Shown here: piece by piece, positions 26,337-35,824 of the stretch
Layout of the letters: each line of letters opens with the position of its first letter
How positions within the stretch are numbered: position 1 is the stretch's first letter
Source: Bacillus_BD sp963787345
Lineage (GTDB): Bacteria > Bacillota > Bacilli > Bacillales > Cytobacillaceae
Direction of reading: 5' to 3'
Assembly (NCBI GenBank): GCA_963787345.1
Contig: CAWBCW010000030.1
Span: 1 to 64,000 of the forward strand
DNA length: 64,000 bases
The notes under the pieces: model-generated
The model's input: only the letters and a program-made list of their open reading frames with translations
Told to the model about the DNA's origin: nothing
The model's database searches: none
Made by a program: the position numbers and the translations under genes

Positions 26337-27368
26337 ATGAATGAACTACAAAAAGTTTTTCAAAATAAGGGAGTCAGGCGAATACTTATCTTCCTTTTAA
26401 TTGCCCTTGTCTTATACAGTGTGAGAAGTATGATTGATTTTATCCTCCTTACTTTTATCTTTACCTATCTTATGGACCGGCTTGCGACTTTCGTCATAAA
26501 AAGAGTACCGATTAATCGAAACATCATTGTTCTGATTCTATATACCGTGATTGTGGGAATTTTAGTCTTAGGAATTGTGAAGTATTTACCAATTATTCTT
26601 ACAGAAATTACACAGCTGATTAGGCAAGTCACGACCTTTTATCAACAGCCACAAGAGAATGTTGTGATTAATTACCTTGTGAGTTTGCTCGATGGAAATC
26701 AGATCTCCCAATATATTGAACAAGGTATTGCGTTCGTTATGAAGTATTTTTCTGATTTTAGTCATTTTGCTCTACAACTTTTCTTGGCGATTCTCCTTAG
26801 TCTCTTCTTCTTGCTTGAAAAAACAAGGCTTGTTCCTTTTACAAAACAATTTAAGAATAGTAAATTGGCTGCATTTTATGAGGAAATTACCTTTTTCGGC
26901 AGTAAATTTGTTCGAACTTTTGGAAAGGTAATTGAAGCCCAATTTATTATTGCGATTGTGAATACGATTTTAACCGTAATTGCATTATGGATTATGGAAT
27001 TCCCGCAATTATTAGGTTTAGGGATTATGGTCTTCTTTCTTGGATTGATTCCTGTTGCCGGAGTGATTATTTCTCTTATCCCTTTAAGTTTAATTGCTTA
27101 TACGATCGGCGGGTTCATGCAGGTGTTTTATATCCTGCTTACCATTGCAATCATTCATGCCATCGAAGCTTACATCTTAAATCCTAAGCTAATGAGTTCA
27201 AAAACTGATCTACCGATTTTTTATACGTTTATCGTTTTGATTTTCGGGGAGCATTTCTTTGGCGTCTGGGGATTAATCATTGGAATTCCAATCTTTGTCT
27301 TCTTGCTAGATGTATTGGATGTAACGAATAAGGATGAAAATAAACAGCCTAAATCTGTTAACGAATAA
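26337..27368 (+). CDS. AI-2E family transporter (PerM/TqsA type permease)
   Basis: 343 residues with about eight membrane helices. They cluster at 15-75 and 145-165 and in a C-terminal block (200-325) containing QLLGLGIMVFFLGLIPVAGV and the EAYILNPKLMSSKTDLP family signature. Members export autoinducer-2 or act as Na+/H+ antiporters or general permeases, and the substrate here cannot be assigned. AAGGGG is 8-12 bases before ATG 26337. It ends at a strong terminator. Confidence 0.87.
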   Translation: MNELQKVFQNKGVRRILIFLLIALVLYSVRSMIDFILLTFIFTYLMDRLATFVIKRVPINRNIIVLILYTVIVGILVLGIVKYLPIILTEITQLIRQVTTFYQQPQENVVINYLVSLLDGNQISQYIEQGIAFVMKYFSDFSHFALQLFLAILLSLFFLLEKTRLVPFTKQFKNSKLAAFYEEITFFGSKFVRTFGKVIEAQFIIAIVNTILTVIALWIMEFPQLLGLGIMVFFLGLIPVAGVIISLIPLSLIAYTIGGFMQVFYILLTIAIIHAIEAYILNPKLMSSKTDLPIFYTFIVLIFGEHFFGVWGLIIGIPIFVFLLDVLDVTNKDENKQPKSVNE

Positions 27369-27414
27369 CAAAAAGCTCGTTCAAATGTCTAAATCGTTTG
27401 AACGAGCTTTTTTC
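27369..27414 (+). terminator. Terminator of AI-2E-family gene
   Basis: AAAAAGCTCGTTCAAA pairs with TTTGAACGAGCTTTTTT. Confidence 0.9.
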
Positions 27415-27430
27415 ATATTAGGTTGAGTGT

Positions 27431-27525
27431 ATTCATTTATCAGGTTTAACGGGCAGTAAGACCTCCACCTCAAGATTCTGAGTACAATGAAAGGAAACTC
27501 CTACTGATAGAAGTTTCACTTTATA
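27431..27525 (+). repeat. Dispersed repeat family B, internally deleted copy
   Basis: It starts TTTATCAGGTTTAACGGGCA, continues GTAAGACCTCCACCTCAAGA and TTCTGAGTACAATGAAAGG, then jumps to ACTCCTACTGATAGAAGTTTC and ACTTTATA, matching the start and end of the 9076-9293 element with the middle missing. It lies just downstream of the 3' end of the cyd operon. Confidence 0.6.
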
Positions 27526-27536
27526 GGAGTTTTAAA

Positions 27537-29264
27537 TTAGATGCCTTTATCTAATTCATACAACTGTTGATAACGTTTATTTGTTGCCAAAAGTTCTTCA
27601 TGAGAACCATTCATAGTGATATTCCCGTTATCAAAAAAGAGGACTCTGTCCATTTTTTCGATCCCGATCAAATGGTGGGTTACCCAAATGACGGTCTTAT
27701 CTTTTAGTGCTGTAAATATTGTATCTAGCAGCTGTCTTTCAGTTTGTGGGTCTAATCCGACAGTTGGTTCATCGAGAATTACAATCGGTGTATTTTTTAA
27801 TAAAATCCGAGCTAAAGCAATTCTTTGTCTTTCTCCTCCAGAAAAGCGCTGGCCGCTTTCCTCCATTTGAGTATTCATTCCTCTTGGCAGTGAAAGAATA
27901 TATTCGTCTAATTGAACTTGTTTGATGACTTGTTGGATTTCTTCGTCCGTTGCATCTTGGTTCCCTAAGCGAATATTATTTTTAACGGTTGTCGCAAATA
28001 AATAGGGCTTTTGATTTAGAACACTTACCATTTCAAAGATATTCTCCCCATATTGCCCGGGAGGATAACCATTGATATCAATCTTTCCATTAGAAGGGGA
28101 GAGTGCCCCTAATAACAATTGGATAAGCGTTGACTTTCCAGCGCCACTTTTTCCAAGGATGGCGATTTTCTTTCCTTGTGGAATAGAAAGTGAAATCTGC
28201 TGGAGGGCATCTTTCGCTTCTCCCTCGTACCGATAATACACATTGTTTAATTGTATTGCAGCTGTTTTCGATAACGGAGCTTCGTTATCCAACTCACTTT
28301 GTTGTGGAACAAATTTCTCGATTGATTGAAGTCGCTGCAGTGACTCTGAATACGTTGGAAAACGTTCAATGGCATGAGAAATGGGAATTAAAGACTCTGC
28401 GATTGGGATTGTTACAAGAGTAAACGCTGCAATATAGGTTGGTGCAATGAACCCGGCATGGGCCTGATTTCCAGACCAAATTCCCATAAAGATTAAAATA
28501 ATCCCAGTTATGATTTGTAACTGAAAGGCACGGGATTGATTCCAGTGACGAATCGTTTTATCGATTTCATTATTTTCCTTGCTGTCTTGAGTAAATTGTT
28601 TAATAAATCTCTCTTTTTGGCCGCTGATGATCCAATCACCGAGGCCAAAAACCGTATCAGTTAACGTTTGATAGAGCTTTGTTCGCTTCTGTTTTTGTTG
28701 AATTTGCCGCTTTTTAAGAAGATAAAGCGAGAGTAGTGGATAGAAGAAAACAATAATGCCTAAACAAAAGGCAATCCACAAGGCGAAGAGCCAATCAAAT
28801 ACAGCGAGTGAAATAATTGCAGCAACATATAAGCTTAGCCCAATTAATGTTGGAAAAATCGTTCGGATATAGACATCTTGTAAATGTTCAATATCATCAG
28901 CAAGAGTGCCGAGCAGATCACCCGTTTGAAAACGGGAGCGAATAAATAAGGCTTGTGGTTCGATAATCGCATATAGTTTTACTCTCATTTGCGACAGGAT
29001 TTTTAATACAGCATCATGGCCTGCTAATCGCTCGAAATAGTGGGTGACAGCACGAGAAATTCCAAATGTTCGTACAAGTACAACCGGTACATAAACCATT
29101 AAAATATTCTCAGGTCTTTGGGCGGTACGGGATATTAAATACCCAGAGGTAAAGGTTAGCATGGAAGCTCCTAATACTGTTAAGAATCCAAAAAGAATGG
29201 CAAGAAAGATAGACTTTTTGTATTGTTTTAAATATGGAAATATATATTTTTGATATAGGTTCAT
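27537..29264 (-). CDS. cydC: CydC, ABC exporter subunit for cytochrome bd assembly
   Basis: 575 residues. Half-transporter with six membrane helices (to about residue 300) and an ATPase domain. Walker A is GKSGAGKSTLIQLL, the signature is FSGGERQRIALAR, Walker B is IVILDEPTVGLD, and a His switch follows (VTHHL). With CydD it exports reductant (glutathione or cysteine in E. coli) needed for haem insertion into cytochrome bd. Its start overlaps the cydD stop by 4 bases (ATGA), so the two are translationally coupled. It is last in the cydABDC operon. Confidence 0.94.
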   Translation of the reverse strand: MNLYQKYIFPYLKQYKKSIFLAILFGFLTVLGASMLTFTSGYLISRTAQRPENILMVYVPVVLVRTFGISRAVTHYFERLAGHDAVLKILSQMRVKLYAIIEPQALFIRSRFQTGDLLGTLADDIEHLQDVYIRTIFPTLIGLSLYVAAIISLAVFDWLFALWIAFCLGIIVFFYPLLSLYLLKKRQIQQKQKRTKLYQTLTDTVFGLGDWIISGQKERFIKQFTQDSKENNEIDKTIRHWNQSRAFQLQIITGIILIFMGIWSGNQAHAGFIAPTYIAAFTLVTIPIAESLIPISHAIERFPTYSESLQRLQSIEKFVPQQSELDNEAPLSKTAAIQLNNVYYRYEGEAKDALQQISLSIPQGKKIAILGKSGAGKSTLIQLLLGALSPSNGKIDINGYPPGQYGENIFEMVSVLNQKPYLFATTVKNNIRLGNQDATDEEIQQVIKQVQLDEYILSLPRGMNTQMEESGQRFSGGERQRIALARILLKNTPIVILDEPTVGLDPQTERQLLDTIFTALKDKTVIWVTHHLIGIEKMDRVLFFDNGNITMNGSHEELLATNKRYQQLYELDKGI

Positions 29265-30988
29265 TCTGCCATCCCTCCTCGCTGTGCTCCAATAAGTTTG
29301 TAATAAGCCCCTTTTTTAGTAATCAGCTCTTCATGGGTTCCTGTTTCGGCAATTTTTCCATTTTCAATCACAAGAACTATATCCATTTCACGCATCCAAT
29401 GAAGACGATGGGTGGCAAAGAAAACAAGCTTATTGGCGATTAAAGGCATGATTAAACTTTTAATCTCATGCTCAGTTTCAATATCTAGATGGGCAGTCGG
29501 TTCGTCAAATAGCATAATCGGTCTGTTCAAAAGTAAAGATCGAGTTAAGGCAATTCTTTGCTCTTCACCACCGCTCAGCATTCGGCCCCCTTGACCAATC
29601 TTCTCGTTTAGTCCGTTAGGCAATCCCTCAATCAATTTAGTGAGGCCTGTTACGGTGATGGCTTTATTCATTTCATCGACGGTTGCATTTGGAGCGTATA
29701 AGCGAAGATTATCCGCAATCGTTCCAGCAAAAATATAGGGATGCTGGGGGATGTAGGTCAGTTGTTTTTGCCAATTAGGATTTGTAAATGATTCTAAATT
29801 TGTGTCATTTACCATTATTGAACCATTCGACATATCCGACAATCCTGATAATAAATCAATTAAAGTGGACTTCCCGGCACCAGATGCACCAATAATACCT
29901 ATTTTCTGATGGCCATGTACCTTAAAGGATATATCATGTAAGATCAGCTTGTCTTGTTCATCTGCTTGTTTATCTAGATGTTGAATGGTTAGTTGGCTAT
30001 TTTCATTCCACTGTGGAACTTCTGATTGTTTTGCTTCACTGCTCGTGGTCGATTGGGCTAAAAGACGATGAATTTGTTTTCCGGCATCTTTACCATCCAT
30101 TGTCGCATGATAATCATTTCCTAAATCACGAATCGGTTGAAAGTATTCAGGTGCTAAGATAAGGACAGTTAAGGCTGCTTGGAGTCCAATACCTCCATCA
30201 ATAAGACGAATCCCTAGTTCTACTGCCACAACAGCAACCGATAGACTCGTAAAAAAATCAAGGGAAAAAGATGAAAGAAATGCCAGTCTTAACGATTTAT
30301 TCGTAGCAATTCGATATTTTTCACTGACGGATTTAATCGCATTTTGATGTGATTTACTTCTACCTAAATATTTTAAAGTTAACAGCCCTCGTAACGAGTC
30401 AACGAAATGCCGTGATAACAATTGGTAGGAACCCCATTGCGCATTTGCGTACCTCTGGGCAACGACGCCAAGTAAGATTAAGAAAGCAATTAAGATCGGC
30501 ATTGTAAGCAAGAGAACAATACCAGAAATTATATCAAAAATAAAAACGTAAATAAGAACAGCAAGGGGAATCATCATCATGGAAATCGCTCTTGGAATAA
30601 ATAATTCTAAGTATGTTCGAAAGCTCGGAATTCCTTCTAAAGCAAGTGTAATGAAATTCCCAGATCCTTTTTTACCAATTCCACGTGGTCCAAGCTCAAA
30701 TAATTTACGAATCAGTCGGTCTTGAATATGAGTAGACGTATTTTCCGCAAACTGATAACTGAGTCTTTCCTTCATCCATTGGATGAAGTGCCGGATGATA
30801 TAGGAACAGGCGAACCCTAAAAATAAGGGAAGGACAGCAGTTGCCGCTGTCCCTTCAAACATATGAGAGATTGCTCTTGCCAGAAAAATAGCTTGGGCAA
30901 TAATCGTGATCCCTTGAAAAACAGTTAACATTCCAACTATGAATATGTGAGGTTTTATCCCTTTATAGTGGAGAATATCTTTATCCAT
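29261..30988 (-). CDS. cydD: CydD, ABC exporter subunit for cytochrome bd assembly
   Basis: 575 residues. Six-helix membrane domain (FQGITIIAQAIFLARAISHM near the start) followed by an ATPase domain: Walker A GASGAGKSTLIDLL, signature LSGGEEQRIALTR, Walker B IMLFDEPTAHLD and His switch ATHRL. It is the partner of CydC. The signature has Glu-Glu (GGEEQ) where CydC has GGERQ, as is common in this pair. The start shares one base with the cydB stop (TAATG). Confidence 0.94.
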   Translation of the reverse strand: MDKDILHYKGIKPHIFIVGMLTVFQGITIIAQAIFLARAISHMFEGTAATAVLPLFLGFACSYIIRHFIQWMKERLSYQFAENTSTHIQDRLIRKLFELGPRGIGKKGSGNFITLALEGIPSFRTYLELFIPRAISMMMIPLAVLIYVFIFDIISGIVLLLTMPILIAFLILLGVVAQRYANAQWGSYQLLSRHFVDSLRGLLTLKYLGRSKSHQNAIKSVSEKYRIATNKSLRLAFLSSFSLDFFTSLSVAVVAVELGIRLIDGGIGLQAALTVLILAPEYFQPIRDLGNDYHATMDGKDAGKQIHRLLAQSTTSSEAKQSEVPQWNENSQLTIQHLDKQADEQDKLILHDISFKVHGHQKIGIIGASGAGKSTLIDLLSGLSDMSNGSIMVNDTNLESFTNPNWQKQLTYIPQHPYIFAGTIADNLRLYAPNATVDEMNKAITVTGLTKLIEGLPNGLNEKIGQGGRMLSGGEEQRIALTRSLLLNRPIMLFDEPTAHLDIETEHEIKSLIMPLIANKLVFFATHRLHWMREMDIVLVIENGKIAETGTHEELITKKGAYYKLIGAQRGGMAE

Positions 30989-32001
30989 TAATATTCTAAA
31001 TGCTCCTTAGGCGTTACACGTTTACGGAAAACATAGTAACTCCAGATAGTATAGGCAAGAACAATTGGTACCATCGTTAATGCCACAATAGTCATTAATT
31101 TAAGTGAGTAATCTCCTGAAGCTGCATTATAAACCGTTATATTATTGACGATGTCTGTTGAACTTATCATCACATTTGGGAACAATGCAATAAAGAATGA
31201 TGCGGTTACAAGAATGATGATTAATCCAGTTGCTGTGAAACTCAAACCTTCTTTTTTATTGTTTAGTAATGAGTATAAAGCAATATATAGAATAACAGCT
31301 AAACCATAAATCGGGATTAAGATATTGCCTCTGTCCACTAAAGCATTTGTATAAATGCCTGTTAAAGCTATAAATAGGACAATCACTGCACCAAGCGCCC
31401 AATAGATTTTTTTCGCTTGGTGATTTGCTCTTTCTCGAACGTCTCCGTCTGTTTTCAATTGGATAAACATTAACCCATGCATATAACTTAATAGAACAAC
31501 GGCAATTCCGCCAACAACAGTGTAAAGGTTGACGATATCAAAAAATCCAGCTGTCATATTCATATCTGCATCAATCGGCACCCCCTTAATCAAGCTTGTG
31601 AAAAGAACACCGACTAAAAATGGAGGGAGTAAGCTTCCCCAGAAAATAGACAAGTCCCACGTTTTCTTCCATTTAGAAGATTCTAATTTTCCCCTGAATT
31701 CAAAGGCGACACCGCGGGCAATTAAAGCTAGTAATAAAACAACAAATGGAATATAGTAACCGCTGAATAGAGTAGCATACCAATGTGGAAATGCTGCAAA
31801 CATAGCACCTCCAGCAGTAATGAGCCACACTTCATTGGCATCCCAGAATGGTCCAATCGAATTAATCAAAACGCGTTTTTCAATATCACTTTTGGCAAGA
31901 AACTTCGTGCTCATTCCAACACCAAAGTCAAAGCCTTCTAAAAACATAAATCCAACGAACAGGACACCGACAAGAATAAACCATAACTCACTCAGTTGCA
32001 T
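30988..32001 (-). CDS. cydB: Cytochrome bd ubiquinol/menaquinol oxidase subunit II
   Basis: 337 residues with eight or nine transmembrane helices. The conserved N-terminal LWFILVGVLFVGFMFLEGFD and IGPFWDANEVWLITAGGAMF identify CydB. It forms the oxidase with CydA and helps conduct protons and quinol electrons to oxygen under low aeration. It overlaps the end of cydA by 14 bases and is coupled to cydD. Confidence 0.96.
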   Translation of the reverse strand: MQLSELWFILVGVLFVGFMFLEGFDFGVGMSTKFLAKSDIEKRVLINSIGPFWDANEVWLITAGGAMFAAFPHWYATLFSGYYIPFVVLLLALIARGVAFEFRGKLESSKWKKTWDLSIFWGSLLPPFLVGVLFTSLIKGVPIDADMNMTAGFFDIVNLYTVVGGIAVVLLSYMHGLMFIQLKTDGDVRERANHQAKKIYWALGAVIVLFIALTGIYTNALVDRGNILIPIYGLAVILYIALYSLLNNKKEGLSFTATGLIIILVTASFFIALFPNVMISSTDIVNNITVYNAASGDYSLKLMTIVALTMVPIVLAYTIWSYYVFRKRVTPKEHLEY

Positions 32002-33394
32002 GTTCTAACCCTCCAGTGCTAAATGGATCAGTCGTGCTTTTATCCTCTTTTGGTGTAGCATAAGGTCCATCTTTTGCTACCTTCACAAATAATCTAACCA
32101 TCGCAATGGCGAGTAGTGTATAAATTAATGAGAAGGCTACAAGTGAAAATAGAACAGCACCTGCTGAGACCGTCGGGGAGACTCCATCAGCTGTTTTCAT
32201 TAGTCCATTAACAATCCATGGCTGACGGCCAATTTCTGACATAATCCATCCAAATGAATTTGCAATAAATGGTAAGAATAACGTACCGAACATAATTTTT
32301 AAATATGTACTTTTATTCACTAATGTCCCGCGATAATTCCAATAAAGTCCGACAATACTTAATAAAATGAGAAGTCCGCCAATTCCGGCCATGATTCTGA
32401 AGCTCCAAAATGTCGTTTTGACTGGAGGAATATAATCTCCTTCTCCATATAATTGCTCATACTCTGCTTGTAGTTTATTCATTCCATCTACTTTACCTTT
32501 AAATTCCCCATAGGCTAAATAGCTCAATGCATAAGGGATTTCAAATCTCATGGACGCATCTTTGTTTTCTGTATCAATATTTGCGAAAACAGTCCAAGCT
32601 GCGGGGTCGCCGCTATCTTCATATAGTCCTTCAGCAGCAGCCATTTTCATTGGTTGTGCACTCATCAAATAGGTTGATTGAGAGTGTCCAGAAAAGGCAA
32701 TTCCAAAGCTTGAGATGACGCCGATAATTAAGCTGATTGTCATGGAACGTTTAAAGAAATCAATGTCACGTTTTTTCAAATAATACCAGGCGCTGATTCC
32801 GACCACAAAGAAGGCACCAGTTGCTAATGCTCCAAAAATAACGTGAGGGAAAGCGACTAATAATTTAGGATTTGTAATGACGGCCCAGAAATCGTTTGTT
32901 TCAGCACGTCCATTTTGGAGCACATAGCCTACTGGGTTATGCATAAATGAGTTGGCTGTTAAAATCCAGAAAGCCGACATCATCGTTGAAATTGACACGA
33001 GCCAAATACAGGCTAAGTGCAATTTTTTAGACAATTTATCCCAACCAAAAATCCATAAACCAATGAAAGTAGATTCAATAAAGAATGCGAGAAGTGCTTC
33101 AATGGCAAGCGGCGCCCCAAACACGTCTCCCATGAATCTAGAGTAACTTGACCAGTTCATTCCAAATTGGAATTCTTGAATGATACCGGTTACAACTCCG
33201 ACAGCAAAGTTAATGAGGAAGAATTTCCCCCAAAATTGTGTCATTTTCTTATAAACCTCTTTTTTCTTTACTAGATACAGTGTTTGCATAATAGCAATAA
33301 TGAATGCTAAACCAATCGATAATGGCACGAAAATAAAGTGAAAAATAGTTGTTGATGCAAATTGTATTCTTGCTAACATAAGGCTTTCCATCAT
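31988..33394 (-). CDS. cydA: Cytochrome bd oxidase subunit I
   Basis: 468 residues with about nine helices. It carries the haems. LARIQFASTTIFHFIFVPLS contains the His near residue 18 that ligates haem b595. FHLAC-type and GHSQSTYLMSAQPMKMAAAE segments follow, and GWIMSEIGRQPWIVNGLMKT is the conserved quinol-side block. The Q-loop is of the short type usual in Gram-positive bacteria. AAGGGGG precedes the tandem ATG start. First gene of the cydABDC operon. Confidence 0.96.
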   Translation of the reverse strand: MMESLMLARIQFASTTIFHFIFVPLSIGLAFIIAIMQTLYLVKKKEVYKKMTQFWGKFFLINFAVGVVTGIIQEFQFGMNWSSYSRFMGDVFGAPLAIEALLAFFIESTFIGLWIFGWDKLSKKLHLACIWLVSISTMMSAFWILTANSFMHNPVGYVLQNGRAETNDFWAVITNPKLLVAFPHVIFGALATGAFFVVGISAWYYLKKRDIDFFKRSMTISLIIGVISSFGIAFSGHSQSTYLMSAQPMKMAAAEGLYEDSGDPAAWTVFANIDTENKDASMRFEIPYALSYLAYGEFKGKVDGMNKLQAEYEQLYGEGDYIPPVKTTFWSFRIMAGIGGLLILLSIVGLYWNYRGTLVNKSTYLKIMFGTLFLPFIANSFGWIMSEIGRQPWIVNGLMKTADGVSPTVSAGAVLFSLVAFSLIYTLLAIAMVRLFVKVAKDGPYATPKEDKSTTDPFSTGGLEHATE

Positions 33395-33433
33395 ACTTAT
33401 TACCCCCTTACTAACATTTCAATTTCTACCTTT

Positions 33434-33541
33434 ACTATAGCAAAAAGGAATTGTGACTTTGTGAACGCTTTGCGAATATATTTTAACAAATTTGGTAATT
33501 CATAAAAAAAGTGACGATAATTGTTGACAGATTATCGTGAA
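33434..33541 (-). promoter_or_regulatory. Probable cyd promoter and operator region
   Basis: On the minus strand an extended -10-like TGCTATAGT lies at about 33434-33442. Just upstream of it are TTCACAA and TCACAA half-sites (about 33441-33456) that resemble one arm of a Rex operator (TTGTGAA...TTCACAA), but a perfect palindrome is not present. Farther upstream an inverted repeat ACGATAAT...ATTATCGT with a 9-base spacer spans about 33513-33537. Redox control by Rex is an inference from the family, not shown here. Confidence 0.4.
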
Positions 33542-33566
33542 ATCATTTCGGTAAAATTAAACAGAA

Positions 33567-33607
33567 AAAAACTCCTCAAACCATAGTGGTTGGAGGAGTT
33601 TTTACTA
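33567..33607 (-). terminator. Terminator of the CNNM/CBS gene
   Basis: On the minus strand AAAAACTCCTCCAACCAC pairs with GTGGTTTGAGGAGTTTTTTT. It insulates the cyd operon from the upstream gene. Confidence 0.88.
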
Positions 33608-33694
33608 TTGTTATATAGTTTACTAGCGTAATTAGATAGTAAAATTTTTAGACAATCTCTTATCAGCACAGCATTTTATATGGGCAGCAGAAAG

Positions 33695-35083
33695 TTAGAA
33701 CGCTTTAGATTCTGCTAATGATGCAGGAGAAGTAAGGTTCATATCATCATTTAAAGTGAGTGTTACATTTTCTGTTGATTCTACATTTTTAGGTGTTTTT
33801 GTTACTTCCACATATTTGATATGATGCTCTTCCATATCAATGATCTTGAAGGAGTAATCCCCAAACATAATGATGTCTCCTTGCTTTGCTTCATAATCCA
33901 CTGTTAAAACCCAACCGCCGATTGTATCAATGTCTTCATCATTAATATCTAAGCTAAGTAAGTCGTTTACTTCACTGACAAGAACTTTTGAGTCAATAAT
34001 AAAGTGCTCATCCTTCAGTTTTCGAATTTCTGGTATTTCATCTGTATCAAACTCATCACGAATTTCTCCAACAATTTCTTCTATTATATCTTCAACGGTA
34101 ACAAGACCTGAGGTGCCTCCGTATTCATCCATTAATATGGCCATATGAATACGTTCCTTTTGCATTTTGACGAGTAAATCATGAATAGGTGCACTCTCAA
34201 TTACCTTTATAATTGGCCGAACATAGGGTTGAAGTGTTTTTGACTTTAAATCTTGAACATTTAAAATATCGGTTAGTACTTCTTTTAAGTTAATTAATCC
34301 AATAATATGGTCTTTATCCCCGTCAATCACGGGGTATCGTGTGAATTTTTCAACATGTATGATCGAAAGAAAATCTTCTAATGTCTGGTCTTTTGAAAAA
34401 GATACCATTTCTGTCCTAGGAACCATAATTTCTTTTGCAATTCGATCATCAAATTCGAAAATTTTATTTACATACTTAAACTCAGATTGGTTGATTTCGC
34501 CACTTTTATAGCTGTCCGACAAAATCATTCTTAGTTCTTCTTCTGAATGTGCTACATCATGATCAGATATTCGCTTGAGGCCAAATGCACCAGTTATCAA
34601 TCGTGCTGAACCATTTAATAACCAAATAAAAGGATACATTAGCCTGTAAAAAGCAATTAATGGGCCTGCCGTCAATAAAGTCATTTTTTCTGTCTTTTGA
34701 ATCGCTACCGTTTTTGGAGCCAATTCCCCGACCACGACATGTAAAAAAGTCATAATCGCAAATGCAATGGCAACGGATAAAATCGTCGTTAATGAGCTAG
34801 GAAGATGAAAGAATGCTAGGATTGGCTGCAAGATATGTTGGAATGTTGGTTCTCCAAGTGCACCTATACCTAAGGCTGTGATCGTAATCCCTAGCTGACA
34901 TGCAGATAGATATTCATCTAAATTCGAAATAACTTTTTTGGCTGCAATTGCTTTTTTATTTCCTTCTTCAATTAACTGGTCAATTCTCGAAGTTCTAACC
35001 TTCACAATAGCAAATTCAGAAGTTACAAAGAATGCCGTTAAAGCAATTAAAATGGCTATAATAACCAAGTTTAATATGTCCAA
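33695..35083 (-). CDS. CNNM/CBS-domain transporter, MpfA (YhdP)-like
   Basis: 462 residues. An N-terminal DUF21/CNNM membrane domain with about four helices (1-25, 58-80, 95-125 and 130-155) is followed by two CBS domains (about 210-330: MVPRTEMVSF ... DKDHIIGLINLKEVL, then MAILMDEYGGTSGLVTVEDI). A C-terminal CorC_HlyC transporter-associated domain (365-445) contains DTIGGWV. Family members export Mg2+; the B. subtilis neighbour-equivalent YhdP (MpfA) protects against Mg excess. TTG at 35083 has AAGGAAA upstream. A merR gene precedes it. Confidence 0.88.
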   Translation of the reverse strand: MDILNLVIIAILIALTAFFVTSEFAIVKVRTSRIDQLIEEGNKKAIAAKKVISNLDEYLSACQLGITITALGIGALGEPTFQHILQPILAFFHLPSSLTTILSVAIAFAIMTFLHVVVGELAPKTVAIQKTEKMTLLTAGPLIAFYRLMYPFIWLLNGSARLITGAFGLKRISDHDVAHSEEELRMILSDSYKSGEINQSEFKYVNKIFEFDDRIAKEIMVPRTEMVSFSKDQTLEDFLSIIHVEKFTRYPVIDGDKDHIIGLINLKEVLTDILNVQDLKSKTLQPYVRPIIKVIESAPIHDLLVKMQKERIHMAILMDEYGGTSGLVTVEDIIEEIVGEIRDEFDTDEIPEIRKLKDEHFIIDSKVLVSEVNDLLSLDINDEDIDTIGGWVLTVDYEAKQGDIIMFGDYSFKIIDMEEHHIKYVEVTKTPKNVESTENVTLTLNDDMNLTSPASLAESKAF

Positions 35084-35152
35084 ATAAATTTCCTTATCCT
35101 GAAAGACAGGAAAGGAGTCACCTCCTGATAATTTAAAAATAGTAAATCAAGT

Positions 35153-35565
35153 TCAACTTGTTATTCTCAAAAGCGATTCAATAAGCGCTGCGCCTTCTTC
35201 ATTTAGCTTTTTTGACATCGGATCTTTTTTGTATTGATGGATAATCGGTAATAAGTCGGATAAATCACTTTTTAACTGTTTCATTTGAATCGTTACCGTT
35301 TCCATTTGTCTTTCTACCTCTGTCTTGCCTAATGATGTATTATTTTCCTTTATTTGTAATTTTCTTTTTATTTCATGTAAAGGCAGATGCATTTTTTTGT
35401 ATTCTTCAATTTGTTTTAAATGCGCTAAAGCTTCCTCATCGTAGATTCGATAATTACTATCCGAGCGCCCTGCATGTAATAATCCTAAACTAGTATAATA
35501 GTCAATCGTCCGCTTTGATATATTGGCTATTTTGGCTAATTCTCCAATCCGGTAAAATACCCCAT
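35153..35565 (-). pseudogene. MerR-family regulator with start-region frameshift
   Basis: The homologous frame reads FYRIGELAKIANISKRTIDY, YTSLGLLHAGRSDSNYRIYD, then a coiled-coil C-terminus to SLLRITS. It has no ATG, GTG or TTG in frame after the upstream stop. Just upstream GGAG, a 7-base spacer and ATGGGG look like the real start, but they are one base out of frame: a fifth G would give MGVFYRIGEL and a 137-residue protein. So either one G is missing from the run (35561-35564) or the gene is dead. No Cys residues occur, so it is not a CueR-type metal sensor. Synteny matches B. subtilis yhdQ-yhdP. Confidence 0.75.
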
Positions 35566-35824
35566 TGTACCACTCCTAACTTACTGTCCTTTTATTTAAA
35601 TTATAATGTAGAACAAACTGTACAGTCAAACGTTATAGTTGTTGGATCATTTATGGTTATCAATATGAAGAAATGATATAAATTATGTTTTAATTTTGTT
35701 ATATTTTTATGGCCTATTTTCGTTGTGTTATATAATTGTAATGTATAAATCGTAAAAATGGGATTGTATTAATTCGAAATATTCTGTAAAATCTAATAAA
35801 GCATGATCGTTAGGAGGGGTGATA

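Noticed and set aside
35084..35130. GGAGGTGACTCC-type sequence before the CNNM/CBS gene, considered as an Mg riboswitch
   Set aside because: The stretch is far too short and lacks the conserved cores of M-box or other known riboswitches; it is more likely a small palindrome.
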